A stretch of 64,000 bases of DNA from Parvibaculum lavamentivorans DS-1 (GCF_000017565.1 NC_009719.1:1836001-1900000), one strand, 5' to 3'. Positions 1 to 9,952 are shown, numbered from the stretch's first letter. Numbers and translations are program-made. Notes: generated by a model from the sequence alone, not told the origin.

Positions 1-146
1 GCAAGTGCCGGGACGCCGTTAACCGGTATGCGATTAACGATTGGACCATTGAGCGAACGAACCGGGTCCGAATCGGTGACCGAGCGATCTTCCGGCTTCG
101 TTCACGGCTAAATCTTGTGCTGCGACAATGATTTAGGCAGACAAAA

Positions 147-167
147 CGTTAACAGAAATTTTTAACG
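147..167. promoter_or_regulatory. Inverted repeat in leading intergenic region
   Basis: Two perfect six-base arms, CGTTAA and TTAACG, flank a nine-base AT-rich spacer. It lies about 60 bases upstream of a consensus -10 hexamer. It could be a regulator site for the acyl-CoA dehydrogenase gene, but no regulator is known. The rest of the first 317 bases holds no gene I can support. Confidence 0.3.
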
Positions 168-225
168 AGCCCTTCCGCAACGTCGCGGCGGGTCTTTGTC
201 CGGGCGCCCGTCCGCTGCTCTTTAG

Positions 226-231
226 TATAAT
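226..231 (+). promoter_or_regulatory. Candidate -10 element for acyl-CoA dehydrogenase
   Basis: A perfect TATAAT sits 86 bases upstream of the preferred start at 318. No good -35 hexamer stands at 16-18 bases; the nearest TTGTCC (196-201) is too far. This is therefore a candidate promoter, possibly activator dependent. Confidence 0.35.
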
Positions 232-317
232 GGACCGGGGTCTATAGTGTTCCGCATCGACATCGAAATCGCACCGCACGGGCCGAAAGAGCCCAGTGTA
301 TGAGGGAGGAGCCAGGT

Positions 318-1613
318 ATGGATTTCACGATCCCAAAAGACGTTACCGACTATCTCAAGGTTCTCGACGACTTCATCGAGAAGGAAATCAAGCCGCTGCA
401 GTCGCGCGATGACAATGATCGTTTCTTCGATCATCGCCGCGAACATGCGCGCACCGATTGGGACAATCAGGGGTTGCCGCGCCACGACTGGGAGGCGCTT
501 CTGGGCGAGATGCGGAAGCTGGCCGACAAGGCAGGCCATCTGCGCTATGCGCTGCCAAAGGAATATGGCGGGAAGGACGGCACGAATCTCGGCATGGCCG
601 TCATCCGCGAGCACCTTGCCGCCAAGGGGCTCGGCCTGTTCAACGATTTGCAGAACGAAACCTCCATCGTGGGTAATTTTCCCACCGTCCTGATGTTCCG
701 CGATTTCGGCACCGAAGAGCAGCGGAAGGTCTTCATTCCGGGATCGCTTGACGGTTCCGTCCGCGTTGCCTTCGGGCTTACCGAACCGGAACACGGTTCC
801 GATGCGACCTGGATGGAAACCAGAGGCCGCCGCGAAAAGCGCGACGGCAAGGATGGCTGGGTCATCAACGGCATGAAGATGTGGAACACCGGCATGCACG
901 TGGCGACGCATGACTTCGTGTTCGCGCGGACCAGCGGACAGGATGGCGACCCGCTCGGCATCACCTGCTTCATCGTGCCGACGGATACGCCGGGCGTGAA
1001 GATCGAGGAATATCTGTGGACCTTCAACATGCCCACAGACCATCCGCGCGTCTCTTTCACCAATGTCTGGGTGCCGGAAGATGCAATCCTTGGCGATCCG
1101 GAACGCGGGCTCGAGCTTGCTCAACATTTTGTGCATGAAAACCGGATCCGGCAGGCGGCGTCGGGTGTTGGCGCAGCGCAATTCTGCATCAATGAGAGCG
1201 TGAAATACGCCAAGCAGCGCAAGCCATTCGGCAAGCCGCTGGCGGCCAATCAGGCAATCCAGTTTCCGCTCATCGAAGCTCATACCGAATGCGAGATGAT
1301 CCGCAATCTCGTCTACAAGACCGCATGGCAAATGGACCAGATGTCGAAGAAGGATGTCGCCCGTCATCTCTCCGACAAGGTTTCAATGTGCAACTACCGC
1401 GCGAACCGTCTCGTCTGCCAGGCGGCGGACCTGGCCATACAGGTCCATGGCGGCATGGGTTATTCCCGGCACAAGCCGTTCGAGCACATCTACAGGCACC
1501 ACCGCCGCTACCGCATTACCGAAGGATCGGAAGAGATTCAGATGCGCAAGGTTGGTGGGCATCTCTTTGGATTCATCGGCGCGAGCGAGCGGCAGAAAAA
1601 AGCGGCCGAATAA
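318..1613 (+). CDS. Acyl-CoA dehydrogenase
   Basis: FAD enzyme that puts the alpha-beta double bond into an acyl-CoA and passes electrons to electron-transfer flavoprotein. The 431-residue product has the usual order: helical N-terminal domain, middle domain with the GLTEPEHGSDA flavin-binding segment, and C-terminal helical domain with HGGMGYSR and ITEGSEEIQM. Glu402 in the last motif is at the usual catalytic-base position. The ATG at 318 is preferred over 300 because GGAGGAGCC precedes it. The subfamily looks like the roughly 430-residue group used in branched or long-chain acyl-CoA oxidation; the substrate cannot be read from sequence. It faces the histidine kinase gene across a shared hairpin. 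Confidence 0.93.
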   Translation: MDFTIPKDVTDYLKVLDDFIEKEIKPLQSRDDNDRFFDHRREHARTDWDNQGLPRHDWEALLGEMRKLADKAGHLRYALPKEYGGKDGTNLGMAVIREHLAAKGLGLFNDLQNETSIVGNFPTVLMFRDFGTEEQRKVFIPGSLDGSVRVAFGLTEPEHGSDATWMETRGRREKRDGKDGWVINGMKMWNTGMHVATHDFVFARTSGQDGDPLGITCFIVPTDTPGVKIEEYLWTFNMPTDHPRVSFTNVWVPEDAILGDPERGLELAQHFVHENRIRQAASGVGAAQFCINESVKYAKQRKPFGKPLAANQAIQFPLIEAHTECEMIRNLVYKTAWQMDQMSKKDVARHLSDKVSMCNYRANRLVCQAADLAIQVHGGMGYSRHKPFEHIYRHHRRYRITEGSEEIQMRKVGGHLFGFIGASERQKKAAE

Positions 1614-1630
1614 GCCGGCTCCCGAAAATG

Positions 1631-1660
1631 AAACCGCCGCGCTCAATGCGCGGCGGTTTT
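1631..1660. terminator. Bidirectional intrinsic terminator
   Basis: A perfect 12-bp stem (AAACCGCCGCGC with its complement) and a five-base loop, followed by T-rich sequence. It ends the acyl-CoA dehydrogenase on + and the histidine kinase on -. The stop codon of the kinase lies in the loop (1643-1645), so half the stem is coding. Confidence 0.85.
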
Positions 1661-4039
1661 GCTTTTGCCCTCAAGCGAAAGAAGCCGATGCGCCGGGAAT
1701 ATCATCGTTGCCGTGGTGCCTGCGCCGAGAGTGCTTTCGAGGGTGAAGCTGCCGCCATGCATTTCGATGAGCGACTTGGTAATCGGAAGGCCGAGGCCGG
1801 TGCCGCCGTGCTGACGTGCGCTTGTGTCGTCGACTTGCCCGAAGGGTTCCAGCACTTCGTCAAGCTTGTTGCGGGGAATGCCGATGCCGCTATCCGCAAC
1901 TGAAACCATGAGATCGCCGGCGTCATTCCTGCTGACGTTCAGATCGATGCGACCTTCAGCGGGCGTAAACTTCGACGCATTGGAAAGAAGGTTCAGCATG
2001 ATCTGGCGCATGGCGCGCTGATCCGCCCGCACATTCGGTATGGCCTCGGGCAAGTGCAGATTCACGTTCTGGCGTTTCTCGAGCGTGCGCGCGCGCATCA
2101 TCTCGACCGACCACTTGAGCACATGCGCCATGTCGATCTCGTCTTCCTCAAGGACGTAGCGGCCGGCCTCGATCTTGGAAATATCGAGGATATCGTCGAT
2201 GACGTTGAGAAGATGGCGGCCACTGCCATGGATGTCGTTCGTATATTCCCGGTAGCGGTCGCTGCCGAGCGGGCCGAACATTTCCTGACTCATGATTTCG
2301 GAAAAGCCGATAATGGCGTTGAGCGGCGTGCGCAGCTCATGGCTCATGTTCGCAAGGAATTTTGTTTTCGCGCGGTTTGCCATTTCCGCCGTTTCCGTCG
2401 CCTGCCGCAGACCTTCTTCCGCGCGACGGCGTTCGATGGCGATGCTGGCAAGGTGAGCAGCGCCCATTACATAATCTTCTTCCCATTTGCCGGGCGTTCG
2501 CGCCTCCGCGAAATACATGGCGAAGGCGCCGATGACCTTGCCGCTTCGCGACAGGATGGGCTTGAACCAGACCGTGCTGATGCCCGCCCCGCGCATATAG
2601 CTCGATATGGATTCACCATGGTGTTCTTCCTGCAGGTCCGTCGCGACGATCTTATGTCCTGCGAGCGCCATTCTGCCGAAGTCGTGGTCTTTCTGGCTTT
2701 GCCAGAAGCCCCCCACCCATTCGGGAAAATCGGCGGGAAGGTGCGGCGCGGCGCAAGTGATCAAGTCTTCTTTCGCGTCCAGCAGGAAGACCGCCGCCCG
2801 GGCACCCGGATGCGCTTCTTCCGAACCCAGCGCAAGCCGGGACATGACCTCGCCGAGCTCCACGCCGGTTGCAAGCGCACGGAGCACGCCAAACTGGCTG
2901 CGCTGTTCCGTCTCGGCGCGTTTACGCTCGGTTATATCGCGTAGATTTACGACATAGCCGCGCACGTTTTCATCGTGGAGCAGGTTGGTAAGCGTTGCTT
3001 CGATCCATATGCTTCGATCGTCCTGACGGGGGACCAATAGTTCATAAGTCAGCACTCTGGACGCGCCATTTCCCGGCGCGACGTCTTTCAGAAGCTCTTC
3101 TTTCTGTTCCTTCGTCAGGAAGTCGAGGCTGTTCATGCCGATAAGGGCGTCGATGGAGAGGCCGATTTTTTCTGCTGCGGGAGAAGCGTACCGGATGATC
3201 GCCTGTTCATCCGTCACGAGAACGACGTCGAATGCATTTTCGACCAGCGCGCGAAAATGATGCTCCCGGCGCTGAAGCTGGGCGTTTGCTTCTTCCGCCC
3301 GCAGCCTCGCCTCTTCCGACAGGTCGCGTGCCTTGCCGATGTCGCGGATGAGGTCCGCATTGCGGAAGCGCAGGTTGAAGGTCTCGTAGGCCGCGGCCCG
3401 TTGCTGTTGTGCGATCCGCGCGAGGTAGAGATATGTCGGGATGCAACCGAACCCGATTGCCATATAAGCCGCTTCAAGGGTGCAGATGCTTACCGCGATG
3501 ACGACCGCTATCAGCGGCAGAGTGACGGAGACAAAGATCGGCACAAGATGGAAGGCCGTCTGTGACGCCATCACGACATGCACGACGAAAACCATCAGTA
3601 TGGCAAGGTTCTGTACGTCCGATCCCGGGTGCCAGAAAAGGGGGAGCAGGCCAAGCCAGACGACATTCATGATCCAGTAGCGGATCGCGGTCGCCTTTAT
3701 CCAGGCATCGACGTCGATAGCGGCACTGTCCTCCGCAAAAAAGCGGCGCTGGAAGAATGCATATTCAACATGGACGGCGAGGAGGACGAACCACCATGCC
3801 GCGACCAGCATCTCGGGATAGGTGGTATTGAACGTAAAGGCGAGCGCCATCGCGACGGTGGGGAAAAAAACCGGCAGCGTCCGGTAGGCGCGCATGATGG
3901 TGCGGTAGAGCTCGAGACGAATATCCTGAGACCGCGAAGGAGATAAGAGTCCGTCTTCGGAAGTGCCGGCGAGCGGAATCTCCGGCTGACTGGGCCAGTG
4001 CTCCGCGCTTCGATCTTTATGGATGCTCGCACCGGGCAT
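1643..4039 (-). CDS. Membrane sensor histidine kinase with PAS and GAF domains
   Basis: Sensor kinase of about 798 residues. From the N terminus: about six hydrophobic segments, a short coiled linker, a PAS domain (FRALVENAFDVVLVTD onward), a GAF-like domain, HisKA with the phospho-acceptor His in FLANMSHELRTPLN, and a HATPase domain with its N box and DSGIGIP and GGTGLGLP loops. The ATG at 4039 has GGAGGAG upstream; the ATG at 4078 would add 13 residues without a clear ribosome site. No response regulator is nearby, so it is an orphan kinase. Its domain layout resembles PdhS/DivJ-like alphaproteobacterial kinases, but signal and partner are unknown. Confidence 0.88.
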   Translation of the reverse strand: MPGASIHKDRSAEHWPSQPEIPLAGTSEDGLLSPSRSQDIRLELYRTIMRAYRTLPVFFPTVAMALAFTFNTTYPEMLVAAWWFVLLAVHVEYAFFQRRFFAEDSAAIDVDAWIKATAIRYWIMNVVWLGLLPLFWHPGSDVQNLAILMVFVVHVVMASQTAFHLVPIFVSVTLPLIAVVIAVSICTLEAAYMAIGFGCIPTYLYLARIAQQQRAAAYETFNLRFRNADLIRDIGKARDLSEEARLRAEEANAQLQRREHHFRALVENAFDVVLVTDEQAIIRYASPAAEKIGLSIDALIGMNSLDFLTKEQKEELLKDVAPGNGASRVLTYELLVPRQDDRSIWIEATLTNLLHDENVRGYVVNLRDITERKRAETEQRSQFGVLRALATGVELGEVMSRLALGSEEAHPGARAAVFLLDAKEDLITCAAPHLPADFPEWVGGFWQSQKDHDFGRMALAGHKIVATDLQEEHHGESISSYMRGAGISTVWFKPILSRSGKVIGAFAMYFAEARTPGKWEEDYVMGAAHLASIAIERRRAEEGLRQATETAEMANRAKTKFLANMSHELRTPLNAIIGFSEIMSQEMFGPLGSDRYREYTNDIHGSGRHLLNVIDDILDISKIEAGRYVLEEDEIDMAHVLKWSVEMMRARTLEKRQNVNLHLPEAIPNVRADQRAMRQIMLNLLSNASKFTPAEGRIDLNVSRNDAGDLMVSVADSGIGIPRNKLDEVLEPFGQVDDTSARQHGGTGLGLPITKSLIEMHGGSFTLESTLGAGTTATMIFPAHRLLSLEGKSKTAAH

Positions 4040-4134
4040 CTCTGTGGGGTCTCCTCCCCCAAGATTAGAACCCACCATCTGTCGGGTTTATCCGAGGGAG
4101 GTAAAGTTTCCCTGAATTGCGTTGCCGGAAAGCA

Positions 4135-4167
4135 GAAAGCCTCCGCCCTGCGGGGGCGGAGGCTTTC
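4135..4167 (-). terminator. Intrinsic terminator after lipoprotein gene
   Basis: A 13-bp perfect stem, GAAAGCCTCCGCC with its complement, and a seven-base loop lie 27 bases past the stop of the lipoprotein gene. The hairpin separates it from the downstream kinase gene on the same strand. The T tract is short. Confidence 0.7.
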
Positions 4168-4193
4168 TCGTGGCGTTAACCTTCCTGGATGTG

Positions 4194-4892
4194 TCAGTTC
4201 GAGAGCGGCGCCGTCATGATCGGTATGTCCTGGCGTCGCGGCGCGGGGCGGCGGCCTTCGACCTGGCAGCTTTTTTTGATGGACTCATCAATGGCGGTAT
4301 TCGGCGTCCAGTAAACAGGCCGCCATGCCTGCACCTGCCCATCCGCCAGCGCCATCTGTTCCGGGCTGATTTTGCCTGCCATCGCTTCTGCGACAGACCG
4401 GTCCGGCACGACACCCAGGGATAGAAGGGACGGATTGCGCCCATACAGCTTCGCCCATTTGGCGGCCTGCACCACATCCTGCTCCGGGGCGGCATCGTCG
4501 ATCAGCAACATCGCCATCAATTTCTGGGCGTCCGGCCAGCCTGTATTTGCGGCCCGGCGCACCCATTCGAGACCTTCTGCGCGGTCGCCGGTTGCAATCA
4601 GGCATTGGCCCAGCGCGGTCTGTGCGCCTTCGTACCCATGACCCCGATAGGCAAAGCAGGTCAGCACATCGAGCGTGCGCTCGTCGCATTCGCCCCGCGC
4701 GGCTTTCCCGATCGAACCGGCGTAAAGGGTTCCCGTCGGGTCCTGCTCCGCAAGGGTGGGGACGATATTGCCATCCGCGTCGCGCTTGCGGGAGGCTCCG
4801 CCGCCGCCACAGGCGGAAATCGCAAAGGCGGCGAAGCACAGCATGATGATCGCGCCGGCGGGCGACGTGAGACGAACTCTGTTCACAGGCAT
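4194..4892 (-). CDS. Sel1-repeat-like lipoprotein
   Basis: Predicted 232-residue lipoprotein. A hydrophobic N terminus ends in a lipobox (AISAC, Cys28) followed by a glycine run. The middle has helical pairs with Sel1/TPR-like spacing (ALGQCLIATGDRAEGLEWV, AANTGWPDAQKLMAMLL), suggesting a protein-binding scaffold at the periplasmic face of a membrane. The residue after the lipidated Cys is Gly, giving no inner-membrane retention signal by the Asp+2 rule. It is transcribed toward the histidine kinase but a terminator lies between them. Its role is unknown. Confidence 0.7.
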   Translation of the reverse strand: MPVNRVRLTSPAGAIIMLCFAAFAISACGGGGASRKRDADGNIVPTLAEQDPTGTLYAGSIGKAARGECDERTLDVLTCFAYRGHGYEGAQTALGQCLIATGDRAEGLEWVRRAANTGWPDAQKLMAMLLIDDAAPEQDVVQAAKWAKLYGRNPSLLSLGVVPDRSVAEAMAGKISPEQMALADGQVQAWRPVYWTPNTAIDESIKKSCQVEGRRPAPRRQDIPIMTAPLSN

Positions 4893-5046
4893 TTCCCCAT
4901 TCTCTCGATTGCATTCGCAGCTGCGTTCCGCGCGGCCCCATTTGCGCGGAGCGGGCTTACCCTAAGGCATCGGCAGGGCGGCGGCCAGACCGGCGCGAAC
5001 TGACGCAGCGGAAAACCTGTCTTCTGCCACCCTCCCTCCGGGTGGT

Positions 5047-5075
5047 TTGACCGGGCTGCGCCGTTCCCGGATACT
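5047..5075 (+). promoter_or_regulatory. Candidate sigma70-type promoter of methylmalonyl-CoA mutase
   Basis: TTGACC (5/6 match to TTGACA), a 17-base spacer and GATACT (4/6 match to TATAAT), ending 84 bases upstream of the mutase start. I see no B12-box or cobalamin riboswitch fold in the leader. Confidence 0.45.
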
Positions 5076-5159
5076 CCGCGCGTTTTGGGGCCGGAGGCAC
5101 CGCTATGTTATGATGGCGGCAACAGAATTTCCGGCAAACTTCCGCGAGTTAGAGACGAG

Positions 5160-7316
5160 ATGGCTGACAAGAAGACGCTCAAGGACTGGGAAGCACAGGT
5201 CGCCAAGCAGACCAAAGGTGCGGGTGTGGAATCGCTTGTCTGGCACACGCCCGAGGGCATCGATGTCAAACCGCTCTACACGGCGGAAGATCTCGAGCGG
5301 ATTGCCGGCGAGGGCTATGACACGAACTCGCTTCCGGGTCTTGCCCCCTATACGCGCGGCCCTCAGGCGACGATGTATGCAGGCAGGCCCTGGACCATTC
5401 GCCAATATGCGGGCTTCTCGACAGCGGAAGAGTCCAACGCTTTCTATCGGCGCAATCTGGCTGCGGGGCAGAAGGGGCTTTCCGTCGCCTTCGATCTGGC
5501 GACGCATCGAGGCTATGACAGCGATCATCCGCGCGTTATCGGCGATGTCGGCAAGGCGGGCGTTGCGATCGACAGCGTCGAGGATATGAAAATCCTTTTC
5601 GATCAGATACCGCTCAACGAGATGTCGGTCTCGATGACGATGAACGGTGCAGTGATACCGATCCTCGCCAATTATGTCGTGGCGGCCGAAGAGCAGGGCG
5701 TGAAGCCGGAGGAACTGTCCGGCACCATTCAGAACGACATTCTGAAGGAGTTCATGGTCCGCAACACCTATATCTATCCGCCCGAGCCTTCGATGCGGAT
5801 CATCGCGGACATTATCGGCTTTTGCTCGAAGCATATGCCCAGGTTCAACACGATCTCGATTTCCGGCTATCACATGCAGGAAGCGGGAGCGACGCAGGTG
5901 CAGGAGCTTGCTTTCACGCTTGCCGACGGACGCGAATATGTGCGGGCGGCGCTCGCCGCCGGACTCGATGTCGATGATTTCGCACCGCGTCTTTCGTTTT
6001 TCTTCGCCATCGGCATGAACTTCTTCATGGAAATCGCGAAGCTGCGGGCGGCGCGTTTTCTCTGGGCGCGGATCATGGCCGAGTTCAATCCGAAAGATGT
6101 GAAATCCTCCATGCTGCGCACGCATTGCCAGACTTCGGGCGTGTCGCTTACCGAACAGGACCCATACAACAACGTCATCCGCACGACCGTTGAAGCCATG
6201 GCCGCGGTGCTGGGCGGCACACAGTCGCTCCACACCAATGCGCTTGATGAAGCGATTGCGCTGCCGACCGATTTCTCCGCCCGTATCGCGCGCAACACGC
6301 AGCTCGTCCTGCAGCATGAAACCGGCATCACCAATGTGATCGATCCGCTGGGCGGCTCCTATTACATCGAGAGCCTGACGCATGCCATTGCCACCGAAGC
6401 TTGGAAGCTCATCGAGGAAGTGGAAGAGCTCGGCGGTATGACGAAGGCCGTTGGAACCGGCATGCCGAAGCTCAAGATCGAGGAAGCGGCGGCACGGCGG
6501 CAGGCGAAAGTGGACAAGGGCGAGGAAGTCATTGTCGGCGTTAACAAGTATCGCCCGGCGAAGGAGGATCCGATCGAGATCCTCGACATCGACAATGCGA
6601 AGGTTCTTGCTTCCCAGGTCGCGAGGCTGAAGCATGTGCGCGCCACGCGCGATGAAGCCAAATGCAAGGCGGCGCTCGCGGCGCTTACGGAGGGTGCGCG
6701 CGGCAACGGAAATCTTCTGGCGCTTGCGGTCGATGCGGCGCGCGCGCGCGCAACGGTCGGCGAGATTTCGGATGCGATGGAAGAGGTTTTCGGACGCCAC
6801 CGCGCGGAGATAAAGTCGATTTCGGGCGTTTACGCGCAGGCCTATGAAGGTGATGAGGGCTTCATGCAGATTTCAAAGGAAATCGATGCGTTCGCGGAAG
6901 CGGAAGGAAGGCGGCCTCGCATGCTCGTCGTGAAGATGGGGCAGGACGGACATGATCGCGGTGCCAAGGTTATCGCCACGGCGTTCGCGGATCTCGGCTT
7001 CGACGTCGATGTCGGGCCGCTGTTCCAGACGCCGGAGGAAGCCGCTCGTGACGCCATCGAAAACGACGTCCATGTCATCGGGATCTCGAGCCTTGCGGCC
7101 GGGCACAAGACATTGGTGCCGGCGCTTGCCAAGGCACTGAAAGATGAAGGCGCGGACGACATCCTCATCATTTGCGGCGGTGTCATCCCGCAGCAGGATT
7201 ACGACTTTCTTAAAAAGGCAGGCGCCTCGGCTATCTTCGGCCCGGGGACCAATATTCCGGTTGCCGCGCGCGAAATTCTGGCGCTGATCCGCGAAAAAAG
7301 GCAGCAGGCGGCCTGA
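5160..7316 (+). CDS. scpA: Methylmalonyl-CoA mutase, catalytic plus B12-binding chain
   Basis: Adenosylcobalamin enzyme that interconverts (R)-methylmalonyl-CoA and succinyl-CoA, completing propionyl-CoA breakdown. The 718-residue chain has a TIM-barrel catalytic domain ([33 protein letters not shown]) and a C-terminal cobalamin domain with the DGHDRG motif, whose His, near residue 597, is the expected lower axial ligand of cobalt. The start is set at [10 protein letters not shown], matching the family N terminus; an upstream in-frame ATG at 5085 would add 25 atypical residues. No small-subunit gene is beside it. The chaperone gene meaB lies 1.5 kb downstream. Confidence 0.96.
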   Translation: MADKKTLKDWEAQVAKQTKGAGVESLVWHTPEGIDVKPLYTAEDLERIAGEGYDTNSLPGLAPYTRGPQATMYAGRPWTIRQYAGFSTAEESNAFYRRNLAAGQKGLSVAFDLATHRGYDSDHPRVIGDVGKAGVAIDSVEDMKILFDQIPLNEMSVSMTMNGAVIPILANYVVAAEEQGVKPEELSGTIQNDILKEFMVRNTYIYPPEPSMRIIADIIGFCSKHMPRFNTISISGYHMQEAGATQVQELAFTLADGREYVRAALAAGLDVDDFAPRLSFFFAIGMNFFMEIAKLRAARFLWARIMAEFNPKDVKSSMLRTHCQTSGVSLTEQDPYNNVIRTTVEAMAAVLGGTQSLHTNALDEAIALPTDFSARIARNTQLVLQHETGITNVIDPLGGSYYIESLTHAIATEAWKLIEEVEELGGMTKAVGTGMPKLKIEEAAARRQAKVDKGEEVIVGVNKYRPAKEDPIEILDIDNAKVLASQVARLKHVRATRDEAKCKAALAALTEGARGNGNLLALAVDAARARATVGEISDAMEEVFGRHRAEIKSISGVYAQAYEGDEGFMQISKEIDAFAEAEGRRPRMLVVKMGQDGHDRGAKVIATAFADLGFDVDVGPLFQTPEEAARDAIENDVHVIGISSLAAGHKTLVPALAKALKDEGADDILIICGGVIPQQDYDFLKKAGASAIFGPGTNIPVAAREILALIREKRQQAA

Positions 7317-7350
7317 TCTGCCGGAAAATATAGCGGCGAGATTTTTGCCT

Positions 7351-7397
7351 AAAAAACGGGCTTTGTGTGCGTCAAATGCGCACTTGGCCCGTTTTTT
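7351..7397 (+). terminator. Intrinsic terminator after methylmalonyl-CoA mutase
   Basis: Outer stem AAAAAACGGGC with its perfect complement, ending in six T, around an inner GTGCG/CGCAC hairpin. It begins 34 bases after the mutase stop. Confidence 0.88.
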
Positions 7398-7598
7398 ATT
7401 GCAACCGCTTGCACGCATGATTATTCAGCGCCCCACACCCCGGACAAAGATTCGGGTTGGCATTGCACGCGGCGCTCAACGATCTCCGAACTGCCGCCCA
7501 TGGGCTTTGCCAGGCAAGCTGTGCCCTTCCGGATCGGGAACACCGGAAACACGCGGCTGCCGCAAAAGATTCACATATGCGAGATCCGCGGAGGTGCC

Positions 7599-7844
7599 AT
7601 GAGCACCGAAGAAGGTTTGGCGCGCACAAAGCGCCGCCTGGTCGAGGCCGTCGATAGCCGGACGACGAACCAGGATGAGAGGCAGAACGCCTATTACGGC
7701 ATGCTTGCAACGCGGCTGGAAGGGTTGTTGCAGGAGATCGAAACCGCGGGTACTTCGCCGGAGGATGATCTCGTCCAGCGTTTGCGCGCTCTCCATACAG
7801 AAGTGCGGGGACATATCGGCGGTTCCGGCGGAAACGAAAAATAA
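7599..7844 (+). CDS. Small hypothetical protein (81 aa)
   Basis: The ATG is preceded by GGAGGT at 7590-7595, a strong ribosome site with four-base spacing. The product is hydrophilic, charged and probably all helical (TKRRLVEAVDSRT, RLEGLLQEIETAG), with a glycine-rich end. It has no signal peptide or membrane segment. The stop is three bases from the convergent DUF3108 gene. I do not recognise a family. Position between mutase and meaB is suggestive only. Confidence 0.6.
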   Translation: MSTEEGLARTKRRLVEAVDSRTTNQDERQNAYYGMLATRLEGLLQEIETAGTSPEDDLVQRLRALHTEVRGHIGGSGGNEK

Positions 7845-7847
7845 CGC

Positions 7848-8741
7848 TTATTCCGCGATGTTTTCGGAAGGTCCTTCCGCTGTCGCATATTGCTGCAGCT
7901 TCACGACATCGAGAACCGCTCCTCCGATCGGCGTCCTGAGCTGGACGCGGACGGGCATATAGATATTCCTGCCATCGACGCGGGCGAGCCATATCAATGT
8001 ATCGTCGCGCCTTCGCATCATTGTCGTGAACCTCGTCGGTTCCATTCCGGCGCGTGGCGTGACGCGGACCTTGCAGCGCACCGCTTCGCCGCTATAGCCG
8101 TTATCACGCGTGGTGACGGTATCGTTCTTGTCGAAGACAAGCTGAAGGTCGTAGCGCCTCTTGCCATCGAAGACAGGAATTTTCCGGTCGCACGGATTTC
8201 CGTCGGCAATAACGGGAAGCAGGAAAGCACTGACCGGATCGAGAGTGTTTTTTCTTTCGAAGGGCTGGGTCGTCGTGGCCTCCTCCGGCGGCAGCGGTGG
8301 ATCGAAGGTCAGCTCGGGCGTGCCGCTTGCGTCATAGACCATCAGCCTCCGTTTGGTTTCGCTCTTTTCCGTCGCGCTGAAGGTGAAGCGTGTGGGCTGA
8401 AGCTTGTCGTCCGCAATCCGCCCTTCGCTCGTCATGGTCCATCGCGCGTCCCAGACGCGGCTCGGCAGGCCGGCAGAGCCGAGCGAATTCCGCAGCAGAT
8501 AGGCGCTGTCGGTCAGGGTGGCATGCATCGAGCCTTCCGCGAACATCAAGCCACCGACATAGACCGTGTAATCGGCGCGGATATCCGGCACGGGGCCTGT
8601 TTGTGCGGCGGGGGCCGGTGCGGCGGTGCCGGAGGCAATCGCTACCATGCCGCAGACGAGCGCAAGCGCCGCGCCGAGAAATGGCGGCCTTCCTGGCGGG
8701 ATGTGTCGTTTTCTCCCGGATGCATATCGGGTTACGGTCAA
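7848..8741 (-). CDS. DUF3108 domain exported protein
   Basis: A 297-residue protein with a basic N terminus, a hydrophobic segment (FLGAALALVCGMVAIASG) and a DUF3108-like body: an early YTVYVGGLMFAEG, a VFDGKRRYDLQLVF core and a final PVRVQLRTPIGG. DUF3108 proteins are predicted periplasmic beta-rich proteins of unknown function. There is no ATG before the signal segment. A TTG at 8741 has AAGGAGAG upstream and gives a normal signal peptide, so I use it. It is divergent from meaB, with 129 bases for promoters. Confidence 0.78.
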   Translation of the reverse strand: MTVTRYASGRKRHIPPGRPPFLGAALALVCGMVAIASGTAAPAPAAQTGPVPDIRADYTVYVGGLMFAEGSMHATLTDSAYLLRNSLGSAGLPSRVWDARWTMTSEGRIADDKLQPTRFTFSATEKSETKRRLMVYDASGTPELTFDPPLPPEEATTTQPFERKNTLDPVSAFLLPVIADGNPCDRKIPVFDGKRRYDLQLVFDKNDTVTTRDNGYSGEAVRCKVRVTPRAGMEPTRFTTMMRRRDDTLIWLARVDGRNIYMPVRVQLRTPIGGAVLDVVKLQQYATAEGPSENIAE

Positions 8742-8870
8742 GGATCGCCTCTCCTTCTCCGCAGGGCCAAATCCGCTCCATCTTGAGATGCGCAATCTGA
8801 ATCTGAACCGAACGGCTCCGGTTGCACGGGGCTGGACGAGGCCAATAAGCCCAAGTATGCAACTGGTAGG

Positions 8871-9911
8871 ATGAGCGGAACAGAGAAAAAGCTGGCAGAG
8901 CGCCGTGCCTTCAATCGCGCCACACCGGATGCCGGTGCGCTTGCGCAGGGCATTCGCGCGGGCGTCAGGACGGCGCTTGCGCGCGGCATCACGCTGGTGG
9001 AGTCCTCCCGGCCCGACCATCAGAAAGTTGCCCAGGCATTGCTTGCCGAGCTTCTGCCGGAGACGGGCAAGGCCATCCGGCTTGGCCTGTCGGGCGCGCC
9101 CGGCGTTGGCAAATCGACATTTACCGAGGCTTTCGGCCAGTTTCTGACGGGCAGGGGGCACAAGGTCGCCGTACTTGCAATCGACCCCTCATCCGCCCGC
9201 ACGGGCGGTTCGATTCTCGGCGACAAGACCCGCATGGAGCTTCTGGCGCGCGATCCCAACGCCTTTATCCGGCCCTCGCCCTCCGGCGGCACACTGGGCG
9301 GCGTGGCACGGCGCACGCGCGAGGCGATGCTTCTCACGGAAGCCGCCGGTTATGACGTGATCATGATTGAGACGGTGGGCGTCGGCCAGTCGGAGACGGC
9401 GGTGGCCGATATGGTCGATATGTTTGTGCTCCTGCTGTCGCCCGGCGGCGGCGACGAGCTGCAGGGCATCAAACGCGGCATTATGGAGCTTGCCGATCTC
9501 ATCGTCGTCAACAAGGCCGATGGCGACCTCATTCCAGCCGCCCGCCGCGCGCAAATGGAATACAAGACCGCTCTCCATCTGATGCGGCCGAAAAGTGCCG
9601 CCTGGCAGCCGCATGTGCTGCTTGCCTCCGCGCTGAAGGGGGAGGGGCTCTCCGAGGTCTGGGAAGCGGCCCAGAGCCATCATGAGGCGCTTTCCGGCGC
9701 GGGAGAGCTTACCCGGCTCCGGGCGGCCCAGGCGCGCGCCTGGATGTGGACGGAGATCCGCGAGGGCCTGCTCGGGGCCCTGAAGGCCGATCCGAAGGCC
9801 GCCAAACTCCTCCCCGAACTGGAGCGCGAGGTGGCCGAAGGCCTGACCACCCCGACGGCAGCCGCGCGGCGGCTCCTCGACCTTGTCGTCGGCGGGCAAA
9901 AAGGGGCCTGA
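8871..9911 (+). CDS. meaB: Methylmalonyl-CoA mutase-associated GTPase MeaB
   Basis: G3E-family P-loop GTPase that loads and protects the adenosylcobalamin cofactor of methylmalonyl-CoA mutase. Visible motifs: Walker A GAPGVGKS (residues 75-82), [16 protein letters not shown] in the switch region, and NKAD for guanine specificity. Its 346 residues match the MeaB/ArgK family, including a C-terminal dimerisation region. The start has a short purine-rich site (GGTAGG). The family name ArgK (arginine transport kinase) is historical; the mutase gene upstream supports the MeaB role. Confidence 0.95.
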   Translation: MSGTEKKLAERRAFNRATPDAGALAQGIRAGVRTALARGITLVESSRPDHQKVAQALLAELLPETGKAIRLGLSGAPGVGKSTFTEAFGQFLTGRGHKVAVLAIDPSSARTGGSILGDKTRMELLARDPNAFIRPSPSGGTLGGVARRTREAMLLTEAAGYDVIMIETVGVGQSETAVADMVDMFVLLLSPGGGDELQGIKRGIMELADLIVVNKADGDLIPAARRAQMEYKTALHLMRPKSAAWQPHVLLASALKGEGLSEVWEAAQSHHEALSGAGELTRLRAAQARAWMWTEIREGLLGALKADPKAAKLLPELEREVAEGLTTPTAAARRLLDLVVGGQKGA

Positions 9912-9923
9912 CGGGCCCTTATC

Positions 9924-9952
9924 GGCCCTTGACGTGCCCTCATGGGCCTTTT
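9924..9952 (+). terminator. Possible intrinsic terminator after meaB
   Basis: GGCCC and GGGCC arms around a 15-base loop, followed by TTTT, in a stretch with several alternative GGGCC/GGCCC pairings. It may end meaB before rpmB; the long loop keeps confidence low. Confidence 0.35.

Noticed and set aside
19..167. TTAA pairs resembling CtrA sites
   Set aside because: CtrA sites are TTAA-N7-TTAA. The spacings here are 11 and 9, so I kept only the dyad at 147-167 as a generic site.
4893..5159. Cobalamin riboswitch upstream of the B12-dependent mutase
   Set aside because: No B12-box-like sequence or conserved stem arrangement is visible.
5103..6800. Open frame of 565 codons on the - strand
   Set aside because: Antisense shadow of methylmalonyl-CoA mutase.
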